DNA of 64,000 bases from Erinaceus europaeus (Eukaryota > Chordata > Mammalia > Eulipotyphla > Erinaceidae): contig NC_080162.1 of NCBI RefSeq assembly GCF_950295315.1, positions 70,430,962 through 70,494,961 on the forward strand, read 5' to 3'. The first letter of the stretch is position 1; every line of letters starts with the position of its first letter. Below the pieces are notes generated by a model. It saw nothing but the letters and a program-made list of their open reading frames with translations, had not been told where the DNA came from and made no database searches. Shown piece by piece: positions 51,305 to 64,000 of the stretch. Made by a program: the position numbers and the translations under genes.

Positions 51305-51735
51305 ACTTGCAGCCTGAAAGCGGCAAAGTAGTTAAAGCACTGGACTCTCAAGCATGAGTTCCTGAGTTCAATCCTTGACATCATCTATGCCAGAGTGATA
51401 CTCTGGTTGTCTCTCTCTCATTAGTTAATAAATAAATCTTTTTGGGAGTCAGGAGAAAGCGCAGTGGGTTAAGTGCAGGTGGTGCAAAGCACAAGATCCT
51501 GCATAAGGATCCCAGTTCTAGCCCCCGGCTCCCCACCTGCAGGGGAGTTGCTTCACAGGTGGTGAAGCAGGTCTGCAGGTGTCTATCTTTCTCTCCCCCT
51601 CTCTGTCTTCCCCTCCTCTCTTGATTTCTCTCTGTCCTATCTAACAACGACAACATCAATAACAACAATAATAACTACAACAATAAAACAACAAGGGCAA
51701 CAAAAGGGAATAAATAAATATTTTTTAAGAAGAAG
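51305..51735 (+). repeat. Head-to-tail SINE pair: type D then type A
   Basis: D copy ('GCGGCAAAGTAGTTAAAGCAC') ends TAATAAATAAATCTTTTT. Type A begins GGGAGTCAGGAGAAAGCGC and ends AATAAATAAATATTTTTT. Confidence 0.8.
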
Positions 51736-51789
51736 TAAGGCTATTGCCTTTATAAAAAAATAAATACATCTTTTTAATAAGCTTTACTT

Positions 51790-51955
51790 TTATAAGATTT
51801 TATTTATGTACTTAATAATGAGACGATTAGGAGGAGAGTGAGAAAGAGAACCAGACATCACACTGGTACATGCACTGCAGAGTATTGAACCTGGAGCCTC
51901 ATGCTTGAGAGTTCAATGCTTTATCCACTGTGCCACCTTCCAGACTGCGAAGTCT
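51790..51955 (-). repeat. Type D short SINE
   Basis: Reverse copy: 'TTTATTTATGTACTTAATAATG', 'GAGTATTGAACCTGGAGCC', 'CAATGCTTTATCCACTGTGCC'. Confidence 0.75.
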
Positions 51956-52084
51956 TTTAAAAATTATATGTGTTTAAGATCCAAGTGTCTGTAAATTAAT
52001 GCTTCATATTAAAGTCATTTTAAAAATAATGAGGATTTGGGTGGTATATAAATAGAAATGAGGAGAGAGAAGAGGGGTTAGGGT

Positions 52085-52550
52085 ATCAAAAGGAGGTGGC
52101 ATAGCGGGTAGAGTGTCTGACCTGTGATCATGAGGTTTTGAGTTTGATTCTCAGAACTGCAAGTACCAGAGTGATATATTCTGCCCCTCCCTGCTCTCTC
52201 ATGCACACACAGACACCCATTAATAAATGAATTTTTAAAAATTAAAAAAAGCGGGTGTTGGGTGGTAGCGCAGCAGGTTAAGTGCACGTGGTGCAAAGTG
52301 CAAGGACCAGCGTAAGGACCCCGGTTTGAGCCCCCCGGCTCCCCACCTGTAGGGGAATCGCTTCACAGGCTGTGAATCAGGTCTGCAGGTGTCTATCTTC
52401 CTCTCCCCTGTCTGTCTTCCCCTCCTTTTTCCATTTCTCTCTGTCCTATCCAACACCGATGACATCAACAATAATAACTACAACAACAATAAAAACAAGG
52501 GCAACAGAAAGGAAATAAATATTTAAAAAATCTTTTAAAAAAAATTTTAA
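52085..52550 (+). repeat. Head-to-tail SINE pair: type D then type A
   Basis: D copy ('GGAGGTGGCATAGCGGGTAG') ends 'TAATAAATGAATTTTT'. Type A follows ('GGGTGGTAGCGCAGCAGGTTAAG') and ends GGAAATAAATATTT. Confidence 0.8.
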
Positions 52551-53557
52551 AAAGCACAAAAAAGAGGGGCCACGGAATGGAAGCAACTGAGGACAGAGCA
52601 CTGGAATCCTCCAACAGGGCTCGGCATTGAGTGAAGTAGTTATCCACAAAGACAACTAAGAAAGGTTAGCCAGGGAGGGAGAAAGAAAACCAGAAGCCAA
52701 AGAGGATCCACACAAACTTGTTCATCAACAAACCAAGAGAGGTCAATGAAGTCCTACCTGTGGGCTGTGTGGAAACCATGAAAGAAGGTGACAGGGGTTT
52801 CAGTGCAGCGGTGGGAATGGAAACAGGGCAGGTAGGGAAGAACTGAAGGAGTGTGTGCCAGGAATAAACGGACAGCTCTCTGCACAAATGTTGCACTGAA
52901 AAGTGAAGTGAGTCTGTAGCTGAGGGAGGATGAGGGCTCATGGGAGGAGGATCATGTCAAAGTATGTTCATCATAAGCTGATAGTATTGGAAAGGGAGGG
53001 AGTCACAATCAGTGAGGAGCAAGGAGTAGCCCACCTTGGAGCTCAGGTGGAGGCATGCGTACTAGTCGGGAATAGGGATCCTTCTTCCCCTAACAAGGGG
53101 AGAGAGAGAGTTGCAGAAGAGAACAGGCAACTGCCCTCACTATGCGCACTCCCAGACACACGCCTACCTTCTCCCAGGTCCACCCACTCCACTGACCTAG
53201 GGTTTGACTGGGTGTTCTAACCACCTGCTGTTTGCACCCCCCCCACACACACACACACATACACAGCTGGCTGGCACGAAATGTACCACCACCAGCAGGT
53301 TCTGCAAACAACCTGTGGGCACTTCTCACCATATGTGGCAGCCAGTGTGCGTTCTGTCTTTAGGCCATGGCTCTTCTTCTGTAGGGGTGTGAGGGCCCAT
53401 CACCTACTCTTCGAGCGCAGTGGCCTCCCTCCACCCTCTCCCCAAAAGCGAACACTTGAAGACACCCCCTTCCTTCTCCCAAGCTGGCCTTAGCCAAGCC
53501 CTGCGGAACCCCGGACCCCTAGCGAGCCCTACGCAAAGCTGCTCCCCACCCGGCCCT

Positions 53558-53569
53558 GGCGCCCCCTAC
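53558..53569 (-). promoter_or_regulatory. CTCF-like core at promoter edge
   Basis: GGCGCCCCCTAC on the plus strand is the reverse complement of the GTAGGGGGCGCC type core. It matches the first 12 positions of the reversed CTCF consensus; the last three do not fit. It lies about 400 bases inside the gene from exon 1. Confidence 0.45.
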
Positions 53570-53947
53570 CACCTGAGTGCCCGAAGGGAGGGCAGTCCAG
53601 CCTGTCCCAGGCTCTCCTCACCGCCCACCCGCGGGGAGATCGCGAGGTGTCCGCGCCGGGCTTTGTCTGCGTCCACGGAACGCGCCCGCCGGGTGCTTCC
53701 CTGCCGCGCACCCCGCGGGGTCCGGCCCTGAGCCCGCGCTCTGCCCGCCGCGCTCCCCGCCCCGGCTGGACCCAGCGACCCGGGCGCAAGCAAGGGGGCG
53801 CGGCGCCCAGCGACCCCACCAGCCTCATGGAGCGCCGCGCCGGCCGCCCGAACCAGCAGGAGCCCTCGCCCTCCCCGGGCCGCCGCAGCCCCTGGGGACG
53901 CCGATCCGGGGCCGGGGGCCGGGAGCCGGGCAGCGGGCGCGCAGTAC

Positions 53948-54160
53948 CTTTCCCTGCTGAGCCCGGGAAGTGAGTCTGCGGCGAGCGATGCTCCAGCCTC
54001 GGCCTCCGCCGCTTCCCCTCCTCCGCCAGCCGCCTGGCTTCCTCTTCCAGCAGCCGCCGGGACCGTAGGGGCCGGAGCCAGCCGCCGCGGCCTGTGTGGG
54101 GCCCCGCTTCGCCTCGCGTCCCTGGCCCACCCCGCCCGGCAGCTCAGCCCGGCCCCGCTC
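53948..54160 (-). other. SMOX: SMOX non-coding exon 1 (5' end approximate)
   Basis: Within the CpG island the minus strand reads CAGGGAAAG|GTACTGCG, with a plausible donor after 53948. This places a GC-rich untranslated first exon about 27 kb upstream of exon 2, as in the known SMOX gene plan. The transcription start is not fixed by the sequence. I put it near 54.16 kb because GC boxes cluster just beyond. Confidence 0.65.
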
Positions 54161-54819
54161 CGCCTCCGGGCGGGGACCAACCGAGCTCCTCCCCTGCTCG
54201 ACCCTCCCGTCCCGCCCCGCGGGCTGGAGAAGCCAGACGCCTCTCAGGCTAACAGAAATGCCAGGGTCGCTTCTTCTTTTTTTTTTTTTTCAGGGTAGCT
54301 AGCTTCTATAAAGAAACCAGAATAGTGTGGAAACCCTCTGCGTACTGTCTTCTAGTTGATATTCTGCAAACACTACTCCCTGTGCAGTTTCCCATTCGCT
54401 CCAGTTGCAGAAGGACGGAAGAGGGCACTTCTGGGTCTCTCCACAGTTTCCTTCTGTTTAACTCTATATGCGCATCTCCAAGGCCTCCGGAGGAAGGTGG
54501 AGACCGGCCCAAGGAGCACAAGCCTGCGGTGGAAGCTGGGCTCTACCTGAACCATCTTTCAGGTTGAAGAGAGAGGGAGCCTTGGCTAAACTAGACCCCA
54601 CTGAGACCCCAACCCCACCCCACCCCCCAGAGTCCAGCGTGGAGCATCTGTCCAGTGGATCTAGAGGTGAGGAAGGGAGAGGTATCCCTGCAAGAGTGGG
54701 GACTGATGCGTCCCTGCAAGAGAGGCCCGCTTATGTGCAAGCAAGTTACAGGGTAGTAACCCACTGAATTTCAGATGAGATTTCTTCCCAACAGAAAAGG
54801 CCTTCTTCTTCTTTTTTTA

Positions 54820-55830
54820 ATGGGGAGGATTAATGGTTTACAGTCAACAATAAAGTAACAAAAAAATAAGATACAGTAGTTTGTACATGTACAACAATTC
54901 TCAGTTTTCCACATAACAATTCAACCCGCTCCAGGTTCTCTGACATCATTCCAGGACCTAAACGCTCCCCCAAACCCCCCACCACCACCCCAGAGTCCTT
55001 TACTTTGGTGCAGTATACCAAACCCAGCTGAAGTTCTGCTTTGTGTTTTCTTATTTTCCAACTTTTTAAAATTTATTATCGGTGATTTAATAATGATCAA
55101 CAAGATTGTGGGATGAAAGAGGTACAATTCATACAACTCCCACCACCAGTGTGCCATCACCTCCACTGGAAGACTCCCTATTCTTGATACCTCTGGGAGT
55201 ATGGAACAAAGATCTCTAAGGGGCACAGAAGGTCAGAGGTCTAGCTTCTATAATAGTTTCCCCGCTGGACATGGGTGTTGGCAGATAGACATACCTGGAG
55301 CCTGTCTCTACATTTCCCTAGTGGGATAGGGCTCTGGGGAGGTGGGTTTCCAGGACACATTGGTGAGATCGGCTGCCCAGGGAAGGCAGGCCAGTGTCAT
55401 AGTATTACTTTTCAACTTCTGTCTATGAATGAGATCATCCTATAGCCATTCTCTTTCTGACTTATCTCACTTAACATGATTCCTTCAAGCTCCATCCAAG
55501 ACGGGGTGAAGAAGGTGAAATCACCTTTTTTTAATAGGTAAGCAGTATTTAGTTGTGTTTATATGCTACAATTTTCTTGTCCACTCATCTGTTGTTGGAA
55601 ACCTGTGTTGCTTCCAGGTTTTGGTTATTACAAATTGTGCTGCTATGAACATAGGTATACTCAGGTCTTTTTGGATGGGTGTGTTGGGTTTCTTAGAATA
55701 TATCCCCAGGAGAGGAATTGCAGGGTCATAGGGTAGGTGCATTTTTAGCCTTCTGAGAGTTCTCCAGACTGCTCTCCACAGGGGTTGGACCAATGGACAT
55801 TGTCACCAGCAGGAGGGTTCCAGAAAAGGC
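54820..55830 (-). mobile_element. L1 3' end with a family F insertion
   Basis: Reverse L1: 3' UTR ('GGTTTACAGTCAACAATAAAG', 'CCTTTACTTTGGTGCAGTATACC') and the end of ORF2, whose minus-strand translation reads 'LKMHLPYDPAIPLLGIY'. A reverse family F copy at 55069-55404 splits it, with TATTTTCCAACTT / ATTACTTTTCAACTT flanks. Not intact. Confidence 0.85.
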
Positions 55831-55959
55831 CTTACTATTGGAGCAGACTATTCCTTCCACCCAGATTCTCCTCTTCCCCTCTAGAGGAACTCCTAAATTT
55901 CCTTGGGGTTAAATGTCTTCATCTGTGAATCTTTCCCTGTCACAAAACAAAGAATGTTT

Positions 55960-56090
55960 GTGACTGGGCATTCAGTATTAGATTTACTGGATTTGAATTC
56001 TGCTTCGATGTAGCCTAGGGGAAGTTATTTAATCTCTCTGAGCTGCAGTTTCCTTGTCTGTAAAACTGGAGTTATAGGACTCTGGGGAGG

Positions 56091-56124
<34 letters not shown>

Positions 56125-56315
56125 GGTGGGGATCCTAAGTTGGGGATAAGAATGTTTTGCAGACACCCACCAAGAGGAGCTGGGAAATTGTACCCATGTG
56201 TCAACAACTGTGCTGCAAACTATTAATCCCCCCTCATAAAATGGAAAAAATTTTAAAAAATTAAAATGGAGTTAATTAACAGTACTTACTTTAAAGACTT
56301 GTATTAAATAAAAAT
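55960..56315 (+). repeat. MIR split by a truncated L1 tail and (GT)n
   Basis: MIR: 'TTATTTAATCTCTCTGAGCTGC', 'GTCTGTAAAACTGGAGTTAT' to 56075, resuming 'AAAATGGAGTTAATTAACAG' at about 56262. Between lie a (GT)15 run at 56093-56122 and an L1 3' end ('GTGCTGCAAACTATTAATCCC'). Confidence 0.7.
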
Positions 56316-56324
56316 ATTTAAAAG

Positions 56325-56440
56325 CCAGGGAGTTGGTTCAGTGGAAGAACACCTTAGTTGCATTGTGAGGCTCTGGCATTGCATAAAATGGTGGAGTAGT
56401 GCTCTGGTCTCTCTCTCTCTTTCTCTCTCACATGTGCATG
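56325..56440 (+). repeat. Type D short SINE
   Basis: 'CCAGGGAGTTGGTTCAGTGG', 'GTGGAGTAGTGCTCTGG', CT-rich end. Diverged. Confidence 0.6.
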
Positions 56441-56477
56441 CAATAGGAAAGAGAATATTAATATGGATGTGGCACAG

Positions 56478-59135
<2,658 letters not shown>

Positions 59136-59143
59136 TGACATTG

Positions 59144-59415
59144 GAAGTTGGGTGGTAGCGCAGCAGGTTAAGCGCAGGTGGCACAAAGAACAAGGACTGG
59201 AGTAAGGATCCCAGTTCGAGCCCCCGGCTCCCCATCTGCAGGGGAGTGGCTTCACAAGTGGTGAAGCAGGTCTGCAGGTGTCTATCTTTCTCTCCCCTCC
59301 TGTCTTCCCCTCCTCTCTCGATTTCTCTCTGTCCTATACAACAACAATGACATCAATAACTACAACAATAAAACAAGGGCAACAAAAGGGAATAAATAAA
59401 TAAATATTTTTTAAA
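59144..59415 (+). repeat. Type A SINE at the 3' end of the pseudogene
   Basis: 'GAAGTTGGGTGGTAGCGCAGC', B box AGTTCGAGCCCCC, tail AAATAAATATTTTTTAAA. TGACATTG on each side (59136-59143, 59416-59423) shows it landed in the target duplication that closes the pseudogene. Confidence 0.9.
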
Positions 59416-59740
59416 TGACATTGTATCATTCGGGACAAAATGGAAGAAATTGGAAATGCTTATGCTAAGTGAAATCAGTAAAGAAGTAAAAGACAATTTC
59501 CAGATGGTTCCACTCAAGTGTAAAATCTAGATAAAAAATAAATTGCAAAAAACAACAACCAAACTGACTCTTAGACTCTGAAAAGCATCATGTTTATCAG
59601 AGGGCAGGGAGATAAGTGGAAGGTTCTATTTGGTCTATTGTTACGAAAAGTTTGGATGTTACACATACACATAGGTGTGAGACTATACCTAGAATCTTAT
59701 AATATTGGTAAATCAATTAAAAATGTAAGTATAAAGTCCA
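59416..59740 (+). mobile_element. L1 3' end, right part of the interrupted L1
   Basis: Collinear continuation of 56478-57338: 'TCGGGACAAAATGGAAG', 'TTATGCTAAGTGAAATCAG', 'AAAAGACAATTTCCAGATGG'. Ends in an A-rich tract. Confidence 0.85.
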
Positions 59741-60165
59741 TTTACAAAAAAAAAAAAACCTTACTATTCCTTTCCTATATCCCACTTCTGTCTCCTGAAG
59801 TCAAATGCCTGCCAGTAGTTCTAGATGTCATTCTCATAGCTCAACTCCTCATTTCTTTTGACTGTCCCAACAAAAAAGATGAAGGTTATATCAGGGTGGC
59901 TCTAACTAGGTCACATATTGTTGTTTGGTTCTGTGTCACACACTCAGAAGTGGGTCCCATCTGAGAAAGAGAGATGAAGAATGAATAAAGGTGATTCCAA
60001 GGCACTATCTACTATTAGGAAGTGTATGAACTCAGAGCCACGCACACAGAAAGTTCATATATATATTAGCTATTGTTGGAGACCTTCAACATGATTCAGA
60101 GATACCCAGTACCTTCTGAACATCCTTCTATGTCTAGAGAGCTTCCTGTGTCATGATGCATCGCT

Positions 60166-60190
60166 GAAGCTTTTTTTTTTTTTTTTTTTG
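60166..60190. repeat. Poly-T run
   Basis: About 20 T, probably the reverse tail of an old retroelement; nothing recognised beside it. Confidence 0.6.
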
Positions 60191-60299
60191 GTGGAACTGA
60201 ACAATGTTGAGACAGGTGTCATTCATGATTAATTCAGGAAGACAGTGGCAAGAATGGCATTGGAAGTATGTGACGTTAAGGACAACCATGACAGAGGTG

Positions 60300-60830
60300 A
60301 TAAAGTACTTATCCAAAAATGAAAGTACACGTTTCAGACACCCATTGCTCCAAAACAAACTAGCCTTAAAATAGTGCTTCAAAACAGTAATTTCATAACC
60401 AATTCTCACAATTCTCTGAATTCATTGGGCTCATCAAGATAGCTTTCTACTGTATATGATGTTGATTAGGGACATTAGCTGGAAGTATGACTGGAGTTGG
60501 AACCATCCAAATAGCTTCTTTCTCCACATGACCTCTCCAAAAACCTGGTTTCTTAGAGGGTGAAAATGGAAGCTGGTGGGCATCGTAGGACTTCAGTCAA
60601 GAACCACCAGTTTAATATTTCCAATACATTCTTAGGGCTAAAGGTAGTCACAGAGCCAGCCCAGATTCACAAGAAGGACAAAATAATTCTTGATAGAAGG
60701 AATAAATGTTGTCTGAATGTGCTAGGGCACATCTGGATGGATTTGTCAACAGAAATGTACTGCCTCCTTGTTTCAGAGACTGCAACTCTGAGATCAAGGT
60801 GTCAGTTAGATTAGTTCTTTCTATGAGAAT
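60300..60830 (+). repeat. Old mammalian interspersed repeat, family not named
   Basis: 'GTCACAGAGCCAGCCCAGATTC', 'TTTCTCCACATGACCTCTCC' and the order of the text are known to me from common mammalian repeats (LTR or DNA type), but I cannot assign the family safely. Confidence 0.45.
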
Positions 60831-61339
60831 CTGATCCATTTCCCTCTCCTCAGTTTTGAGAGAAAGAAGTTTGCTGGCAATCTTTGGCATTCCTTGGCTT
60901 ATAAATGCACCCTCTGATCTCTGCCTTTAGTGGTTCAAATTATAATAGAAATTCCTATCTTATCTACACAATAAAGTAAAATCCCCATTTTGTGGGACTT
61001 TCTTCTACATAGTGATTCAAGGTTCTAGGTTGATTCCAACTCGTGTCTCCAGCAATAGGAGAGTCTTGTAATCATCTGCACAAAGACAAACGTTAATTTG
61101 GAAAAATAATATCACTTCTATTCACATACCATTAGCCAAAACCAGGTACAGTCAGCACTGAACTACAAGGACAGCAGGGAAATGTGTTCTAGCTCTGAGT
61201 TCTGGGAATATAGGAAACTGATTTTTGGTCAACAAGCACAGTTTATGTCATGATGGAAATGAAAAAGTTCTAAAAGGAATGGATCACATATCCCTAAGGT
61301 CACTATGTTTTCCTAGTCAGAAGTTATGGTGACTTGCTG

Positions 61340-61659
61340 TATTTGGTCATTTCTTCTTCTTTCTTCCTTCCTTTCTTCCTTCCTTTCTTTCTTTTTTTCT
61401 GCCACCAACATTATTATTGGAGCTCAGTGCCAGTACACAAATCCTATCAGTCTTTTTCTTTCTATTTTTTTTTTAACTTGGTAGGACAGAGAGAAATTGA
61501 GAGGGATGGGGGAGATAGAAAGGGAGCAAAGCAGAAAGACACCTGAAGACCAGCTTCACTGCTTATAAAGTGTGCCCCCCTACCAGTGTTCTTACCCATG
61601 GTAACGTGTGCACTTAGCCAAGTGCACCACCGCCTGGCCCCTTATTTGGTCATTTCTTC
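61340..61659 (-). repeat. Long type B SINE with 17-bp target duplication
   Basis: TATTTGGTCATTTCTTC is repeated perfectly at 61340-61356 and 61643-61659. Reverse SINE with TTCC-rich tail, 'GGAGCTCAGTGCCAGTACAC' block and a head ending ACCGCCTGGCCCC. Confidence 0.92.
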
Positions 61660-62640
61660 ACTTGCCTTTGTGTGCATGTTCTTGCCATGGACTGAGAGGT
61701 AGAGTATATTTTCCCACCCACTGATGTTGAACTTCACCATATGACCTTCTCTGGTCAAATAAATGGAGTAGATATGGTTATGTGTTCACTTTGAGCCTCA
61801 TCTTTAAGAATTGTTCCTAGTAGAAAGACCTAAAAAAGACACATAAGGAACTTAATCAAATATTTTCTACTTATACCTAGATACCCTCCTCATCTACTTC
61901 CTATTTCACTTCCCTCAACCACTCTAAGTCCAACCATGTCAGATAAAGTAAGGACTGCAAACGCTGGGTAAGGTCAAGCGACCAGCACACTGTAGTGATG
62001 GCCCTTTTGGTCACAACCAGGCTACCCCAGCATCGGGGCCCTAGTCAGGAAATCCTTGGATTCCCACATAGACATGATGGGCCTAGACCTCTAACAGATC
62101 CCTCTCTCCACCATCACTGGTCACCTCCATCAGAAACAACATCATAAACCCTCTTGTGGGCCTCTACAGGACCTTGCCTTTAATGTAGTAGTAGAAATTG
62201 CCCCACTCTCTGGAAAGAGGCTGGGTCAACATACTCTGACACTAGAGGAAGACAGGTCCTGAAATGAGTGCAGTCTAGGATGTTCCTAGCTATGACCATG
62301 GAATGAGAGCTCAGACTGACAGGGATGCAGAGATTGCACAGGCTAAATTGTACTTCCCCTTGTCCTTTCCATACATCCTAACTGGTGTCCTCAGGTATAC
62401 TCCACCAGGACAGGAACCCTGATCTTCAGTCATTAATTAGCCTTGGTTACTATATGGTTGTCTCAAAGAAACAATGAGCATTGCTGAAATGTCAGTAAAG
62501 GTCCAAAGGGGGTGTGTCTCCTTACTGTGAGTAATGCTTCAAATTTACACACTTCAGAGGAGTGACTATGAACTTCAAGTGCCCACAACAGAGGTTAGCT
62601 GCTATTTAAATGACACCACCAAGATGAGGCTCTTCAAGAG
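61660..62640. other. Intergenic, unassigned
   Basis: No SINE or clear L1. 61910-62480 reads like part of a longer repeat (rather even base composition, no microsatellites) but I cannot classify it. No convincing gene. Confidence 0.3.
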
Positions 62641-62821
62641 GCTGAAGATAACATATACTTTGCTGTGCAGAAGGAATTTGGGGCTAGTCCCCAGTCACCA
62701 TATGGGAGCAACTAACTGCACAGGGGCAACCTCCCCAACAGTGGAGCATTAGTGTGGTGTCATCTCTCCCTTCCTCTTCCCCAGCCCTCTCCCCACCTCC
62801 CTATCTCTACCTCTATCCCTG

Positions 62822-62865
<44 letters not shown>

Positions 62866-62880
62866 CCTATCTATCTATAT
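62822..62880. repeat. (TATC)n microsatellite
   Basis: About 13-14 TATC units with one variant TACC near the end, behind a type E-like SINE tail (CTCTCCCTTCC...). Confidence 0.95.
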
Positions 62881-63189
62881 CTCCATCCCAACAGGAGCAA
62901 TGAAATTGTGCAGGCATGAAGGTCCAGCAATAATCCTAATGGGGAAAAAACATAATGTTCCAGACAAATCCACTAAGACAGGTTTTCACAGCCAGGGCCT
63001 TTCCTAGATTCAAATCCTCATTTATCAGGCCTGGGATGAAGCTGCTGAGTCCTCAGGCCACACTTTGAGAAGCAACAAATCTTAAATAATAGTGTCAATA
63101 TTGGCCACACATTAAAATAACCCTGAAACTTAAAAAAAAAGTACTACAAATAATAATAAATAAATACATAAAGTACTGATGAATACCAA

Positions 63190-63670
63190 TGCTCATGAGG
63201 CCAGCGATAACTCACCCATTATAGTACAGGCATTACAATGTTCAAGGCCCTATGTTCAAGTCCCAGAACCACGTGGGAGCACAATGGATCATACCGTAGG
63301 AGCTCCAGGAATATAAAGTGATACTGTGGTATCTCTCCTTCTCTCTCTGTCTCTCTCTTCTTCTGACAATAAGAAATAAAAGAATCTGCTACCTATTTGG
63401 TGGCACTGCACATGAACAAGGTCCTGGGTTCATTTCTATCTACCACCAACACCATAAAGTAAAAGCAGTGATGCCCAAAGGTTCTGAAGCAGTGGGTGTG
63501 GGATGTGAGCTGGATTTTCTATTTAATTTCATGTATAGACACAGCTCTAAAACCTCTAAGGCTTTTAGGCCTTAAATTCAATCCCCAGTACTGCATGTGC
63601 CAGCACAGGGCTCTGTTCTTTTTCTATCTCATAAAACAAGGAAAACAACAACAACAACAACAACAACACG
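63190..63670 (+). repeat. SINE remnants (types E and C) and (CAA)n
   Basis: 'AACTCACCCATTATAGTACAGG' with 'GTGGTATCTCTCCTTC' (E, 63190-63380), 'TTCAATCCCCAGTACTGCATG' (C-like, 63560-63645), then (CAA) about 8 times at 63643-63668. Confidence 0.55.
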
Positions 63671-63904
63671 TCAGTGAGAGTGCCCTTTGCTGTTTTCAAG
63701 AGGTTTGGACCCTCCTGTCCTTCTCTACTTTTCTGAGGTTTCTCTGCTGCCTATCTACCTTTAATCTTGCAAAGTAAGAGAATTTTAAGTGTTTTAACTA
63801 AAATGATAATTTGTTTGATTTTTCTCAAGGTCTTCTTAAATGATTTATTGATACCACATTGCAGTGAATGACAAAGTAGTATCTGTATTCCATTATCTAT
63901 TGTG

Positions 63905-64000
63905 ACTAGTGATTTAACAACAGTTTACAAAATCATAAACTTTCACGGGAAGAGTTTCACATCCGTTCATGGTGTATATACTGATGCTTATTTTAGGATG
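63905..64000 (-). repeat. Family F-like retroposon, cut by the window end
   Basis: 'GTGATTTAACAACAGTTTACAAAATC' matches the reverse 3' part seen at 3.07 and 8.34 kb. Continues beyond the window. Confidence 0.45.

Larger units (their letters stand above)
53500..54270 (-). promoter_or_regulatory. CpG-island promoter of SMOX
   Basis: CpG-dense, very GC-rich stretch, sharply different from both flanks, with several GC-box cores (CCCGCCC near 54138 and 54213, GGGCGG near 54170). I see no convincing TATA box. It is the only CpG island in the window and sits at the 5' end of SMOX. A divergent transcript to the right could start here, but nothing in the sequence proves one. Confidence 0.85.

Noticed and set aside
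53566..54180. 204-codon minus-strand frame in the CpG island, and overlapping plus-strand frames
   Set aside because: Ala/Gly/Arg-rich translations expected from GC-rich DNA. The region is the SMOX promoter and untranslated exon 1.

Overview
The window is mammalian nuclear DNA. Spliced exons with GT/AG borders, a CpG-island promoter, L1, L2 and MIR remnants and many tRNA-derived SINEs all show this. The dominant young SINE carries a tRNA-like B box (GGTTCGAGCCCC), a CT-rich middle and an ACAACAATAATAACTACAAC-type tail. I associate it, from memory, with hedgehog (Erinaceus) sequence, so a European hedgehog or close relative is the best guess. The species call is inference. The mammalian call is secure.

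One protein-coding gene is present and complete on the minus strand: SMOX, spermine oxidase. A non-coding first exon lies in a CpG island (about 53.5-54.3 kb). Six coding exons follow at 26.9, 22.2, 18.3, 18.0, 15.8 and 13.2 kb. They join in phase into a 555-residue protein, the length of human SMOX, with the FAD-binding GxGxxG, the His82 region, Lys367 and the C-terminal FAD-contact segment intact. The 3' UTR ends near an AATAAA at 12.73 kb. Intron 1 is about 27 kb and carries most of the repeats.

Left of the gene (1-12.7 kb) is intergenic sequence with SINEs, a nested L1, simple repeats and one textbook CTCF motif at 4.52 kb. Right of the promoter (54.3-64 kb) is intergenic sequence built largely from nested retroelements. 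An L1 3' end was hit by a processed UBE2D2-like pseudogene, which was itself hit by SINEs. Target-site copies allow the order of events to be read.

A dispersed retroposon family that I could not name (called 'family F' here; at least 340 bp, ending in ATAAATAAAA/T-rich sequence) occurs about eight times. It is reciprocally nested with L1. The SINE types named below are descriptive: A is the young type with the ACAACAATAATAAC tail; B is the 'GGCCAGGTGG ... ATGTTACAATG' type, short or long; C is the short 'ATAGCATAATGGTTATGCA' type; D is the short 'GGTGGCACAGTGGATAAAGC' type; E is the short 'AATAGCTCACCTGG' type. No CRISPR array, bacterial feature or second active gene was found.
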